DNA of 64,000 bases from Paenibacillus faecalis (GTDB lineage: Bacteria; Bacillota; Bacilli; Paenibacillales; Paenibacillaceae), in NCBI RefSeq assembly GCF_900289175.1, contig NZ_LT985747.1:3664121-3728120 (forward strand), written 5' to 3'. This document shows positions 46,337 to 56,400 of the stretch, in pieces. The stretch's first letter is position 1. Every line of letters starts with the position of its first letter. The position numbers and the translations under genes are program-made. The notes beneath the pieces are model-generated. The model did not search any database, had not been told where the DNA came from, and saw only the letters and a list, made by a program, of their open reading frames with translations.

Positions 46337-47236
46337 TTATAGGCTGCTGTTATTCAAAAATGTCTCTCGGGTCAGATTTAAAAAGGCTTCGATCGCAGGC
46401 GAGATCCACTTCTCTTCATGCCAAAACATTTGGGTTGCAAACGATGTTGCGGTCAAGTCCCACGGTAACCGAACCAGTTCTCCCCGGTTCACTTCGGCCG
46501 TTACAGCCATCTCAGGCAATATGGCGATGCCCATCCCTATCATGGCACATTGCTTAATCGCCTCCGCGCTGTTAAACTCCATTTCAGTAATTCCCCCCAT
46601 GCCCTTCTGTGAAAGACTTCGCTCAAAAAACGTGCGATAAGAGCAGCCCTTCTCCGTCAGCAAAAAGGTTTCCCCATCAAAATCTTCAATGGACAATGCT
46701 GTACGTGCAGCCAAGGGATGATCGGGCGCCGTCAATATGTAAAAGGGTTCATTCACCATTGTTTCTCCGCAGAATCCTGCCTCCCCCTTGTCCTCATCCA
46801 GTATAAAAATAACGTCCGCTCCCCCTTCCTTCAAGCTCTGTTTGAGGTTCGGATAAGCTAGCGGTCGAAACATCAGCCTAACCCCGGGATAGCGCAAGCG
46901 GAACTGGCGCAGTACTACCGGCAGCCGATACGTGCACAGCGTCTCATCCGCGCTTATAACCACCGTACCCGTCAACTCGCCAGTCTGCTTGACAGCATGC
47001 TGCGCTTCTTCAAGTTCACTCAGTATGTTGTCGACATAGCGTAGAAAACTTCTCCCCGCATCGGTCAGGATCACACTTTTACCTAATCTGTCCACCAGCT
47101 TGACGCCCAGTTCTTCCTCCAATGACTTCATCTGCATCGTAACCGTCGAGGGGACATAGCTCTGCATTTCTGCAGCACGGGTAAAGCTAAGTGTGGAAGC
47201 AAGCGTATGAAAGGTTTTTAATTGGCGTAATTCCAT
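46337..47236 (-). CDS. LysR-family transcriptional regulator
   Basis: 299 residues. N-terminal helix-turn-helix MELRQLKTFHTLASTLSFTR, then AAEMQSYVPSTVTMQMKSLE, and a type-2 periplasmic-binding-like effector domain from about residue 90 (GTVVISADETLCTYRLPVVL). Length is standard. It is divergent from the acyltransferase-like gene at 47373, across a 136-base spacer containing two AACGTT hexamers (47269 and 47284 region), so that gene is the likely target. The effector is unknown; an amino acid or acyl substrate is plausible given the neighbour. Confidence 0.9.
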   Translation of the reverse strand: MELRQLKTFHTLASTLSFTRAAEMQSYVPSTVTMQMKSLEEELGVKLVDRLGKSVILTDAGRSFLRYVDNILSELEEAQHAVKQTGELTGTVVISADETLCTYRLPVVLRQFRLRYPGVRLMFRPLAYPNLKQSLKEGGADVIFILDEDKGEAGFCGETMVNEPFYILTAPDHPLAARTALSIEDFDGETFLLTEKGCSYRTFFERSLSQKGMGGITEMEFNSAEAIKQCAMIGMGIAILPEMAVTAEVNRGELVRLPWDLTATSFATQMFWHEEKWISPAIEAFLNLTRETFLNNSSL

Positions 47237-47372
47237 GATATATTCCCACCCTTAGTTCAAAAAAAATGAACGTTCTATTCACAAACGTTTCTTTGACTTA
47301 AACATAACATCGTCGTAGAGTGATGACAAGAATGGCGCCATTCATCTTTAGTTATGAAAAGGAGTTTTTCAC

Positions 47373-48395
47373 ATGAGAGATTATTATGAAATTTATGAAT
47401 TGGGAGATGTTCTGCTCCAATCGGGCGAAACCCTGCCAGACGCCATCATGGCCTACAAAACCTATGGAACGTTGAATGCGGCAAAAAACAATGTAATTGT
47501 ATACCCAACCTGGTTTGCAGGTTTGCATACCGATAACGAATGGTTAATTGGACCTGGCAAGGCGCTGGACCCGGAAAAGTATTTTATCATTATCCCTAAC
47601 ATGTTAGGCAATGGATTATCCTCCTCGCCTAGTAATACACCTCCGCCTTATCATCAAGCTAATTTCCCGCTGGTCTCGGTACACGATAATGTGCGGCTGC
47701 AGCATCAACTGGTTACCCGGAAGTTTGGTATTACGAAAATCGCCCTCGTCGTAGGGTGGTCACTCGGAGCTGTGCAGACCTTTCAGTGGGGAGCAAGTTA
47801 TCCCGAAATGGTTGAGCGAATCGCTCCATTTGGAGGGACGGCAAAGACACGACCACATGCAAAGGTTGTATTCGAAGGAATGATCGCTTCCCTTCAGGCT
47901 GATGCGGCTTGGAAGAACGGCTTTTACACGCAGCAGCCCAAAGCGGGACTGGCAGCGATGGGCCGAGTTTATGCTCCTTGGGGCTTCTCCCAGGCTTATT
48001 ATCTGGAGCAGCTCTATCAGCAAGAGGGCTACCATACGCTGGAGGAATATCTCGTGGACTACTGGGATCAAGTATTTCAGACCTTTGACGCCAATGACCT
48101 GATCACGATGCTGCGTACTGGCATCACCGGTGACATTAGCGCGAATCCGGTATATAACGGCGATTTTGAACTTGCACTAAGCAGGATTACAGCACAGGCG
48201 CTGGTTATGCCGGGAAGCACGGACCTTTTCTTTCCTCCCCAAGACAACCAATATGAGGCTGAGCTTATGCCGAATGCACACTTCCTCCCGATTGAATCGA
48301 AGTGGGGGCATTGCGCGGGTATTGGACAGCATGAACCTGATTCCATATTTATAGCTAAAAGCCTGAAAACGTTCTTGCTTGAATCCGCCAACTGA
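47373..48395 (+). CDS. MetX-like alpha/beta-hydrolase-fold acyltransferase or hydrolase
   Basis: 340 residues of the homoserine O-acetyltransferase superfamily. The nucleophile elbow is GWSLGAVQTFQWG (Ser in GWSLG), the Asp candidate is in VMPGSTDLFFPPQDN and the His in SKWGHCAGIGQH. Early blocks YKTYGTLNAAKNNVIVYPTW and FIIIPNMLGNGLSSSPSN are also typical. True MetX enzymes carry GGSMGG; GWSLGA marks a divergent subgroup usually annotated simply as alpha/beta hydrolase, so the reaction is not certain. ATG has AAAAGGAG upstream. Probable target of the divergent LysR gene. Confidence 0.8.
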   Translation: MRDYYEIYELGDVLLQSGETLPDAIMAYKTYGTLNAAKNNVIVYPTWFAGLHTDNEWLIGPGKALDPEKYFIIIPNMLGNGLSSSPSNTPPPYHQANFPLVSVHDNVRLQHQLVTRKFGITKIALVVGWSLGAVQTFQWGASYPEMVERIAPFGGTAKTRPHAKVVFEGMIASLQADAAWKNGFYTQQPKAGLAAMGRVYAPWGFSQAYYLEQLYQQEGYHTLEEYLVDYWDQVFQTFDANDLITMLRTGITGDISANPVYNGDFELALSRITAQALVMPGSTDLFFPPQDNQYEAELMPNAHFLPIESKWGHCAGIGQHEPDSIFIAKSLKTFLLESAN

Positions 48396-48533
48396 CTCAA
48401 GGTCCGCAGGTTGTTTTGTAGAAAGAAATCGACGAGGAGAAGGAGGATGTAATGGACTGAACCAAGTAGAACAATGTTGGCTCAACACTCCATGATTCCC
48501 TCTGCCGCACGTACCAAGAGCGTTCCACATAAA

Positions 48534-48579
48534 AAAAGGCACCCCTGTTCCCGCATCCAGCGGGGCATGGGCGCCTTTT
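48534..48579 (-). terminator. Terminator of the chemoreceptor gene
   Basis: AAAAGGC (48534) and GCCTTTT (48573) enclose a stem that also pairs CCCC with GGGG, followed leftward by TTTTTTT. It lies 26 bases beyond the chemoreceptor stop. Confidence 0.75.
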
Positions 48580-48604
48580 CCCTGCCTTATTCCCGAATCG
48601 TCCA

Positions 48605-49882
48605 TTAGCTGGCCATTTCTAGCGTCGGTTCCGATCCTTGAAAGTTTTTCTTGTATTCGTTCATAGTTGCCTCCAGTTCATCGAAAAAGCCGTTCAGCGT
48701 TTCCGTCGCGCTGGAGATTTGCTGCATGATTTCATGATGCTCTTCGACGGCCTGGGTCACATTGTTCATTTCTGACGACGTTTTCAGCGCGATCTGTTCC
48801 GTCTTCTGCATCGTCACAGCCAGCTGCTCGGTTCCTGCCGCAATCTCCTCTACTGAAGAAGATACCTCCTGCATCTGCCCCGCCACTTCGCTGATCGACA
48901 GCTTGATGAACTCAAAGGAACTTCCGGCCTCATTCACCACTCTCAGCCCGTCATCCACCTGCTCCGCAACGACTTTTGTCGAATCGACGGCCTGTGCCGT
49001 TTCTTTCAAAATCTCCGTCACTACCTGCGTCACCTGCTTGGCCGACTGCGAGGACTGTTCTGCGAGGTTCCGCACCTCGCTGGCAATCACCGAGAAGCCT
49101 CTGCCATCATCCCCTAGGCGAGCCGCTTCGATGGCGGCGTTCAAGGCCAATAGATGGGTCTGTTCGGAAATCTCCCGGATGATCGATACGAAGGATGCGA
49201 CCTTGCGGGAACTCTCCTCCAGCCGACTCATAATGTCCACCAGAGAATGAACGGTGGAATTCGTTTCTTCCATCCGCCCGATCGCTTCCAGAATCGATTC
49301 CTGCCCTTTGGTCGCCTTGCTGGACGATTCACTCGCCGCTTCGGCGGCCTCGTCAGCGCTTCCGGAAATATGGCGAATGGCTATGACCACGTCGTTCACC
49401 GTGCTTGAGCTGACCCGGATCATTTCTTTCTGCTCGTTGGAATCGGCTGAAACGCTGAGCGTCGCTTCCTTGATCATATCGGAAACGTAAAAGCCCATCT
49501 CCGTGCTGCCTTTTACCTGCCCGATTGTATCCGCGGTTTTTACAAATTGCTGGCTCATCTGGTCGGACAATGCTTCAAACTGCTGTATGGCTAGCTCAAA
49601 GCTCTTGCCCGCTTCCTCGCCGCCGTAAGCCTGGAGTCGATCCGTACCGGATCCGCCGCCATTCTCGATCCGCTTAGCCCCCGCTACTCTCAGCATCCAT
49701 ACGGCCACGCCGTAACCCGCCCCCGCGGTCAGCACTAGGCTAAGGATGAATCCTACATAAACGGGAAGCCCAAGCAAAAAACACGCGGCGTTGATGACTA
49801 AGACCGCCCCGGCAAAGCATCCTGCACCCTGCATGCCAATCTTCTTATAGGCGCGATGTAAGCTTGTTTGTTGATCTTTCAT
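48605..49882 (-). CDS. Methyl-accepting chemotaxis protein without an extracellular sensor
   Basis: 425 residues. A hydrophobic hairpin of two transmembrane segments ([20 protein letters not shown] and [15 protein letters not shown]) is followed directly by the signalling domain. There is no sizeable sensor loop between them. The hairpin tip is [20 protein letters not shown] and [20 protein letters not shown]. The short spacing from membrane to signalling coil and the absence of a HAMP pattern suggest input from the membrane or from a partner such as the adjacent STAS-like protein. Chemotaxis signalling via CheA/CheW is the usual role. Confidence 0.87.
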   Translation of the reverse strand: MKDQQTSLHRAYKKIGMQGAGCFAGAVLVINAACFLLGLPVYVGFILSLVLTAGAGYGVAVWMLRVAGAKRIENGGGSGTDRLQAYGGEEAGKSFELAIQQFEALSDQMSQQFVKTADTIGQVKGSTEMGFYVSDMIKEATLSVSADSNEQKEMIRVSSSTVNDVVIAIRHISGSADEAAEAASESSSKATKGQESILEAIGRMEETNSTVHSLVDIMSRLEESSRKVASFVSIIREISEQTHLLALNAAIEAARLGDDGRGFSVIASEVRNLAEQSSQSAKQVTQVVTEILKETAQAVDSTKVVAEQVDDGLRVVNEAGSSFEFIKLSISEVAGQMQEVSSSVEEIAAGTEQLAVTMQKTEQIALKTSSEMNNVTQAVEEHHEIMQQISSATETLNGFFDELEATMNEYKKNFQGSEPTLEMAS

Positions 49883-49913
49883 GGTGCTTTTCCACTCTCC
49901 ATCTATTTGATTA

Positions 49914-49941
49914 CACCCGGTGCCTCAAGGTACCGGGTGTA
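49914..49941 (+). terminator. Hairpin with a rightward T-run between two leftward genes
   Basis: ACACCCGGT(GCC) pairs with (GGT)ACCGGGTGT and is followed by ATTTTTTT in the forward direction only. Both flanking genes read leftward, so the T-run faces the opposite strand. It could end antisense transcription into the STAS-like gene. Confidence 0.6.
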
Positions 49942-49955
49942 TTTTTTTAACCTGA

Positions 49956-50300
49956 TTAGTTTTTCAAAAACGCTTCTGCATCTTCCAGCTTTTCGAAGGA
50001 ATCGACCACATCGCCGAACATGCGCTTCATTTGCAGTTTGGATACGGCGGAGCCGGTATAGTAAGCCCATTTCGCCAGTCCGCGATCAACGGAAAGTTGA
50101 CCAAGATGGCCCAACTTTTCAGCAACGTCCATCGTGAGCAATTTGCCTTCGCTCAGATCGGTCAAGCCGGTAAAGCCCGGCTTTACGCTTTCAAGCGTTT
50201 TGATGAAGTCGGCGATATAGCTGTCTACGTTGTCTTTTGTAATTTCGAACATTTTAATATTGATACGGTTTTGCGCTGGATCGTAATTAATTTCGTACAT
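49956..50300 (-). CDS. STAS/SpoIIAA-like protein
   Basis: 114 residues from MYEINYDPAQ. The pattern of alternating strands and helices (NRINIKMFEITKDNVDSYIA, GFTGLTDLSEGKLLTMDVAE, KWAYYTGSAVSKLQMKRMFG, FEKLEDAEAFLKN) fits the SpoIIAA-like STAS family, which lacks the phosphorylated serine and has no defined role. A protein-binding or sensing function is presumed. It lies between the NRPS and the chemoreceptor, reading the same way, but the hairpin at 49914 separates it from the latter. Confidence 0.7.
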   Translation of the reverse strand: MYEINYDPAQNRINIKMFEITKDNVDSYIADFIKTLESVKPGFTGLTDLSEGKLLTMDVAEKLGHLGQLSVDRGLAKWAYYTGSAVSKLQMKRMFGDVVDSFEKLEDAEAFLKN

Positions 50301-50407
50301 AGTTGTTACCCCCATCTGTTAGTAGAAAATATGGCTTATTGAAAGAATAAGCAAAAGTGCTAGATTTGTAAAGAAGAATTTACCGAATTTTGTAGAATTG
50401 TGTCGAA

Positions 50408-53400
50408 TTATATAAATCCTACATTTTTGCAATGTTCAAACATATTTCGGATCATCGGCTCAGTCAGCTTGGACCACTTAAATCCATATTTCGACAAAAT
50501 CTGCGTCGTTTTTTCGGAACGGATCTGGAAGATCGTAGTGAACACCGCTTCCTCCATCCAGCCGTAATGCAGCATGATCTGCTCAATGTTATGTTTGAGG
50601 CGCTCATCATCATAATGCGCAAGCAAGTAATCGATGAAATCATCGAACGCCAGCAGATCAACCTTGCGTCCCATCGGATTGCTTCGAAGCACCTCGCCCA
50701 CCGAAACCTCGTGCGGGTTCGCGATATGGAACACTTCGCTCTGTAGCGCGGCGATATCTGCAAGCAGCAGGATCGCTTTGCTGGACTGGTCAACGTATGT
50801 GAAGTCGAAGTCGTTGTTTTCCTCCGGCACGGTTCCCAGCTCCAGGAACGACTTGAGCGTCGTATAAAATGCGTTGTCCGCGATATTTTCCTGGAAGCAT
50901 CCCGTACCGGAATGGAACACGATGTTGCCGAGGCGGTAGATATTCGCGACCGTGCCGCGTTCACGCGCAGCCATGACCAGCCGCTCCGCTTCGAACTTCG
51001 TTTTGGCGTAGTAGTTCTCGAATCGCTGACCCAAATCCAGATCGTATTCGGTGAAGTCGACATACCTTCTTCCTTCGATGATGCCCGTTGCCACGCCCAG
51101 CGTGGAGATATGATGCATATGCTTCGGTTTGCCTTCGGCCGCAAAGTCAAGCAGATTCTGGGTCGCCGTCACGTTCTGCAGCTCGAAATCCGCGTAGCTG
51201 CCGTAATGCTTCACGTTAGCTGCCGAGTGGAATACTGCATCCACTTGCTGAAGAAGCTCATGGTAGCGTTCCTCCGGCAGGCCGAGCCGCTCCTTCGTGA
51301 TATCGCCGGCATGGACATGGATTTGCCCCTCATGCCGTTCAAACCAGCCCTCGCCGAAGTAATACTCGCATTTGCGCTTCAGGCGCTCCTTCGCTTCAGC
51401 ATCCGATCCGGCGCGGACGATGGCATGCACGTTCCACGCTTTGGCCGTGACGGCCTCATGGAGCAGATGCGCACCCAGATAGCCGGTGGCTCCGGTGAGC
51501 AGTACGTCCCCATATCCGTTCAATGCCGTGATATCCACATCATCATAGGACCGATTGCGCTCTTTGTAGCTCACCTCCTCCGCAGAGAAGTCCGTTTCCT
51601 TCAGACCGGCATAAAGCTGCTTAACCTGCTCCAGCCGCGTGTGCAGATGTCCCGTCTTCGGCTTGATTTTGCCGGCCAGGCTAGCGATCGTCTGATATTC
51701 GAAAATATCGTTCATGCCAATTTCGAACTGCTTTTGAAGCCTTGCCACGACAACCGTCGCTTTCAGCGAATGGCCTCCAAGCTCGAAGAAATTGTCATGG
51801 ATGCCGACCCGGTCGACCTGCAGCACGGTCTGCCAAATATCAGCCACCGTTTGCTCCAGCTCCGTTCTCGGACCTACGTATTCCTTGCTTCGTCCTTGGG
51901 AGACATCGGGCTCCGGCAGCGCTTTGCGATCGATTTTGCCGTTAGGCGTCAGCGGCATTTCCGGCAACTGCATGAAATAGGACGGAATCATGTAGTCTGG
52001 CAGCTGCTTACCGATATGCTCGCGCAGCTCGTTGTTTGTCAGCTTCGCTCCAGCGGTAAAATACGCGCAGAGGTAGTGACCGCCTTTACCGTCCGTTTTA
52101 GCCACAACGATCGCCTCGGACACGGCCACATGATTCAGCAGCGAATTCTCTACCTCGCCCAGCTCGATACGGAATCCGCGGATTTTGACCTGATGGTCCA
52201 GCCGGCCCAGGAATTCGATCGTGCCTTCCTTCGTCCAGCGGGCCAGGTCGCCCGTCTTGTACATGCGCTCGCCCGGCGCAAACGGATTAGGAACGTAACG
52301 CTCCCTTGTCATCTCGGGATTATTGTAATAACCCCGGCCCACGTTATCCCCGGCAATATACAGTTCACCGGCAATGCCTACAGGCTGCGGCTGCAAATCA
52401 TCGTTTACGATATAGATTTGCGTATTAGATATCGGCATGCCGATTGGAGGCAGCTCCGGAATTTCCCCGGACGGATCGATCGTGTGCGTGGTGACGACAT
52501 GCGTTTCGGACGGTCCGTAGTGATTATGCAGGTACACGCCGTAACGCGTCAGATGCTCCCGGAATTTCTCCGGCACGATCAGCTGCTCCCCGGCCGTAAT
52601 GACATGCTTAACGGAGGATGGGAAGCGGTCCGCGTATTCTTTTTCGTTCAAAATGAACTTCAGGAACGACACCGGCATGAACAGCGTTTCGATGCTGCTT
52701 TTTTCGATATGCGTCAGCAGCTCACCCACGTTCATCCGCAGGTCGTTCGTAATCAGGTGCAACGTGCCGCCCGCGTTTAGCGTCGACCAGATTTCCTGCG
52801 AGCAGACGTCGAAGCTGATTGTCGTGAATTGAAGCACGTTGCTGCTGTAATCCACGTTGGTTGCGGTGTACTCGTAGCACAGCAGATTGACGATATTCTG
52901 GTGCTCGATCATGACGCCTTTCGGCTTGCCCGTCGTACCCGACGTGTAAATGACGTACAAGAGATCAGCAGGCTTGTTTACATGTGCCGGATTTTCTGTA
53001 TGTGCACTGTAGGCCTCTTCGCTGTCGATCAAAAGCGTCTCGCCTGCATACGTCACATACCCCGCCAAATGCTTCTGCGTCAGCAGCAGCGTCGTATGGC
53101 TGTTTTCCAGCATATAAACGATCCGCTCCTGCGGATATTCAGGGTCGATCGGAACGTATGCGCCGCCAGCCTTCAAGATCGCCAGCAGCCCGACGATCAT
53201 TTCGAACGAGCGGTCCACCATCAGCCCGACGACCTGATCCGCCGCAACGCCTTTGGCGCGAATCGTATGCGCCAATTGGTTTGCCCGCTCGTTCAACTCG
53301 CGGTAAGACATCGAACGCTCGCCGAAGACCAGGGCAGCCTTGTCCGGCGTCCGAAGTACCTGCTCCTCGAATAGGCCATGGACGGTCATATCGCTGCGAT

Positions 53401-56400
53401 AAGGCGAAACGGTGTCGTTTAATGCCTTGACGACGAAAGCTTCTTCTTCCATGCTCAACATGCTCAGCTCGCGCAGCTCCTTATCCGGATGTGCCATGGC
53501 ATCCGCGAGCATCCGCACGAAACGGCTGCCGAACGCTTCCATCGTGCTTCGTTCGAACAAATCGGTGCAATACTGCAAATCAAGACGAATCTCATCCTGC
53601 TCTTCGTTGATGTCCACCATGAGATCGTATTTCGAAATCGGATGGAAATACGGGTGAGGAGAAACGTCCGCACCCTCAAGCTGAAGCGCAAGCGTACCCG
53701 TGTTTTGCATGACGAACAGGGTATCGAACAGCAGGTTCCGGCTCGGATCCCGCGGAATGTTCAAGGAGCGAACCAGTTCCTCCAGATCATAATCCTGATG
53801 CTCGAAGGTGTTCAGCAGCGTCGCCTTGACTTCGCTCAGGAGCTGGGCAAACGGCTTACGCTTCTCCGGATAGCAGCGAACCGGTAACGTATTGACGAAC
53901 ATGCCGATCAGCGGCTGCACTTCCTCCTGGAGTCTTCCCGCCAGCGGCACACCTGTAATGATGTCCTCCTGATTGGTGTAGCGGGACAGCAGCGCATGGT
54001 ATCCCGCGAACAGCACCATAAACGGCGTCGTGCCCGTAGCTGCCGCAAAGGATTTCAAGCGTCCGGTCTCTTCCACGCCCAGACGAAGGGATATCGTCTC
54101 ACCGCGGAAGCTCTGCTTCGCCGGCCGGTCGAAGTCAGCTGGAAGCTGTAGAATCGGCAGCTCGCCCGCCAAGGTCTTCTCCCAGTATGTGCGCAAGTCC
54201 TCGCTGCTGCGGCTTGAAGCGGTCCCTGCCTGCCAAACAGCAAAATCGGCAAAGCCGATCTCAAGCTCCGGCAGGCTTTCGCCGCGGTATAATTTTGACA
54301 GCTCGCTGAAGAACACGTTCGCTGAAACGCCGTCCACGGCGATATGGTGAAAATCCACGAGCAGCACGGAGCTTCCGGTGCCGCAGGCGATCAGCCATGC
54401 GCGAACCAGTGGTGCCTCAGCCAGGTCAAAAGGCTGGATCAGCGAGTAGATCAGCTCCTGCAGCCCTTCCTCCGTTGATTCCTTTACGTTCAGCTTAAAC
54501 GGCACTTCGCTGTGGACGCTCTGAATGATTTCCTCACCTTCCCAATGCAGGGACGTCCGCAGCGCATCATGTCTGTCGATCATCGCGCACAGCGCCTGCT
54601 CAAGCCGTTCATGGTCGACTGGGCCATCGATGCGGAAAGCAAACGGCGCGTTGTAAGCCGTACCCACCTGATCCATCTGCTCGATGAGATACAGCCTCCG
54701 CTGGGCCGACGACACCGGGTAAGCCTCCCGGACAGAAACCTTCGTAATCCGATTCGTTCCCGGAGAAGACTTGGCCATGTCCGCTTCTCCCGCGGAAGGG
54801 GCACAGCAGGCAGCCGCGCGTTCCAGCCACTCGGCCTGCTCACGTACCGTCGGATGCTCGAACAGCACAGCCACCGGAACCGACAAGCCGTATCGGCGCT
54901 CCAGCTTGGTTTGCAGCAGAACGACCTTCAGCGAGTCGCCGCCCGCGGTGAAAAACGATTCGCAGGCTCCGACTCTCGCGACTCCGAGCACTTCGCTCCA
55001 GAGCTGGGCAACGCCCTCTTCCCATTCGCCGTCCAAAGCCACGAATTGCGATTCGTCGTAAGAAGCCGCCGGAACGGGCAATGCCCGCCGGTCCACTTTG
55101 CCGTTCGCAGTAAGGGGAAGCTCAACAAGACGAACCAGCTTGCCGGGAACCATATAGTCGGGCAGGTTCTCGGACAAGAAATTGGCCATGTCTTCATAGG
55201 AGAAATCACCTTCGGACACCACATAGGCGCACAGATACTTCGCTCCGGCCGCATCGTCTAAATCGATGACGATCGCTTCGGCAACCTCTGGATGCTGCAG
55301 CAGGCAATGCTCTATCTCGCCGATCTCGATCCGGAAGCCTCTGATTTTGACTTGTTGGTCGATGCGCCCGAGAAACTCGATCACCCCGTCCTCGGTCCAC
55401 CTAGCCAAGTCGCCCGTTCGGTAGAGACGTCCACCGCCGGCCAGCTCGCTCTCCACGAACTTTTCTTCCGTCAGCTCCGGCTGGTTCAAGTAGCCGCGCG
55501 CAAGGCCGCTGCCCGCGATGCATAGCTCCCCTGGAACGCCGATCGGCTGCGGATGTCCATGGGAATCCACAATATGAACCTGGCAGTTGTCGATCGGATA
55601 ACCGATTGGAATGTTCTCGGTAAGCTCCGTTACCCGGTATGCGGTCGTAACGACGGTATTCTCCGTCGGGCCGTAGCAGTTATACAGCGCATATTTCGGA
55701 TGGCTGTAAGATTTCAGCTTGTCCCCGCCGGCAAGAAGCACCCGCAGCGAAGGATGGTCCAGCGTCATGAAATGCTCACAGAACTGCGTCGGCAGGAAGC
55801 TGATCGTGATGGCATTCTGCGTAAAAAAGGCATGCAGCTCCGCAGCATCGAGCCGGATATCTTCAGGAATGACATAAATGGCAGCACCGGATACGAGATA
55901 CGGGAAGATCTCCCAGACGGAGGCATCGAAGCCGAAGCCCGCATACTTGGTGGCGCGATCTTCATCCGTAACCTCAAATTCGCGGTTATGCCATGCGCAT
56001 AAATTCACGAGTGTGCGATGCTCGATCATGACGCCCTTTGGCCGTCCGGTCGAGCCAGAGGTATAGATAATGTAAGCCAGATCGTCAGCTTTGGCCGTTT
56101 CTGCCAATGGCCCATCCCTCCAGCTGTCCCCGCTGCCTTGTTCCGGCGCAGCTTCCTCGTCTGCCAGCGCGCTGACAGCGCACACCGTTTCACCCTGGAA
56201 CGGAATGTCTGCAAGCTTGACCTTCGGCTCGGTCACGAGCAGCCGGGTGCCGCTATCCTCAAGCATGTACCGGACCCGGTCAGCCGGATAAGCGGGATCG
56301 ATCGGAAGATATGCGGAACCCGTCTTCAAAATGGCCAAAACGCCGGTTATCATCTCCAGAGAAGGTGTGGCCATAATGCCTACGATGCTTCCACGCCCGG

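Noticed and set aside
50912..52780. A 622-codon forward open frame inside the NRPS
   Set aside because: It is antisense to conserved NRPS A2/PCP/reductase sequence and results from the GC-rich codon bias. Its translation resembles no protein.
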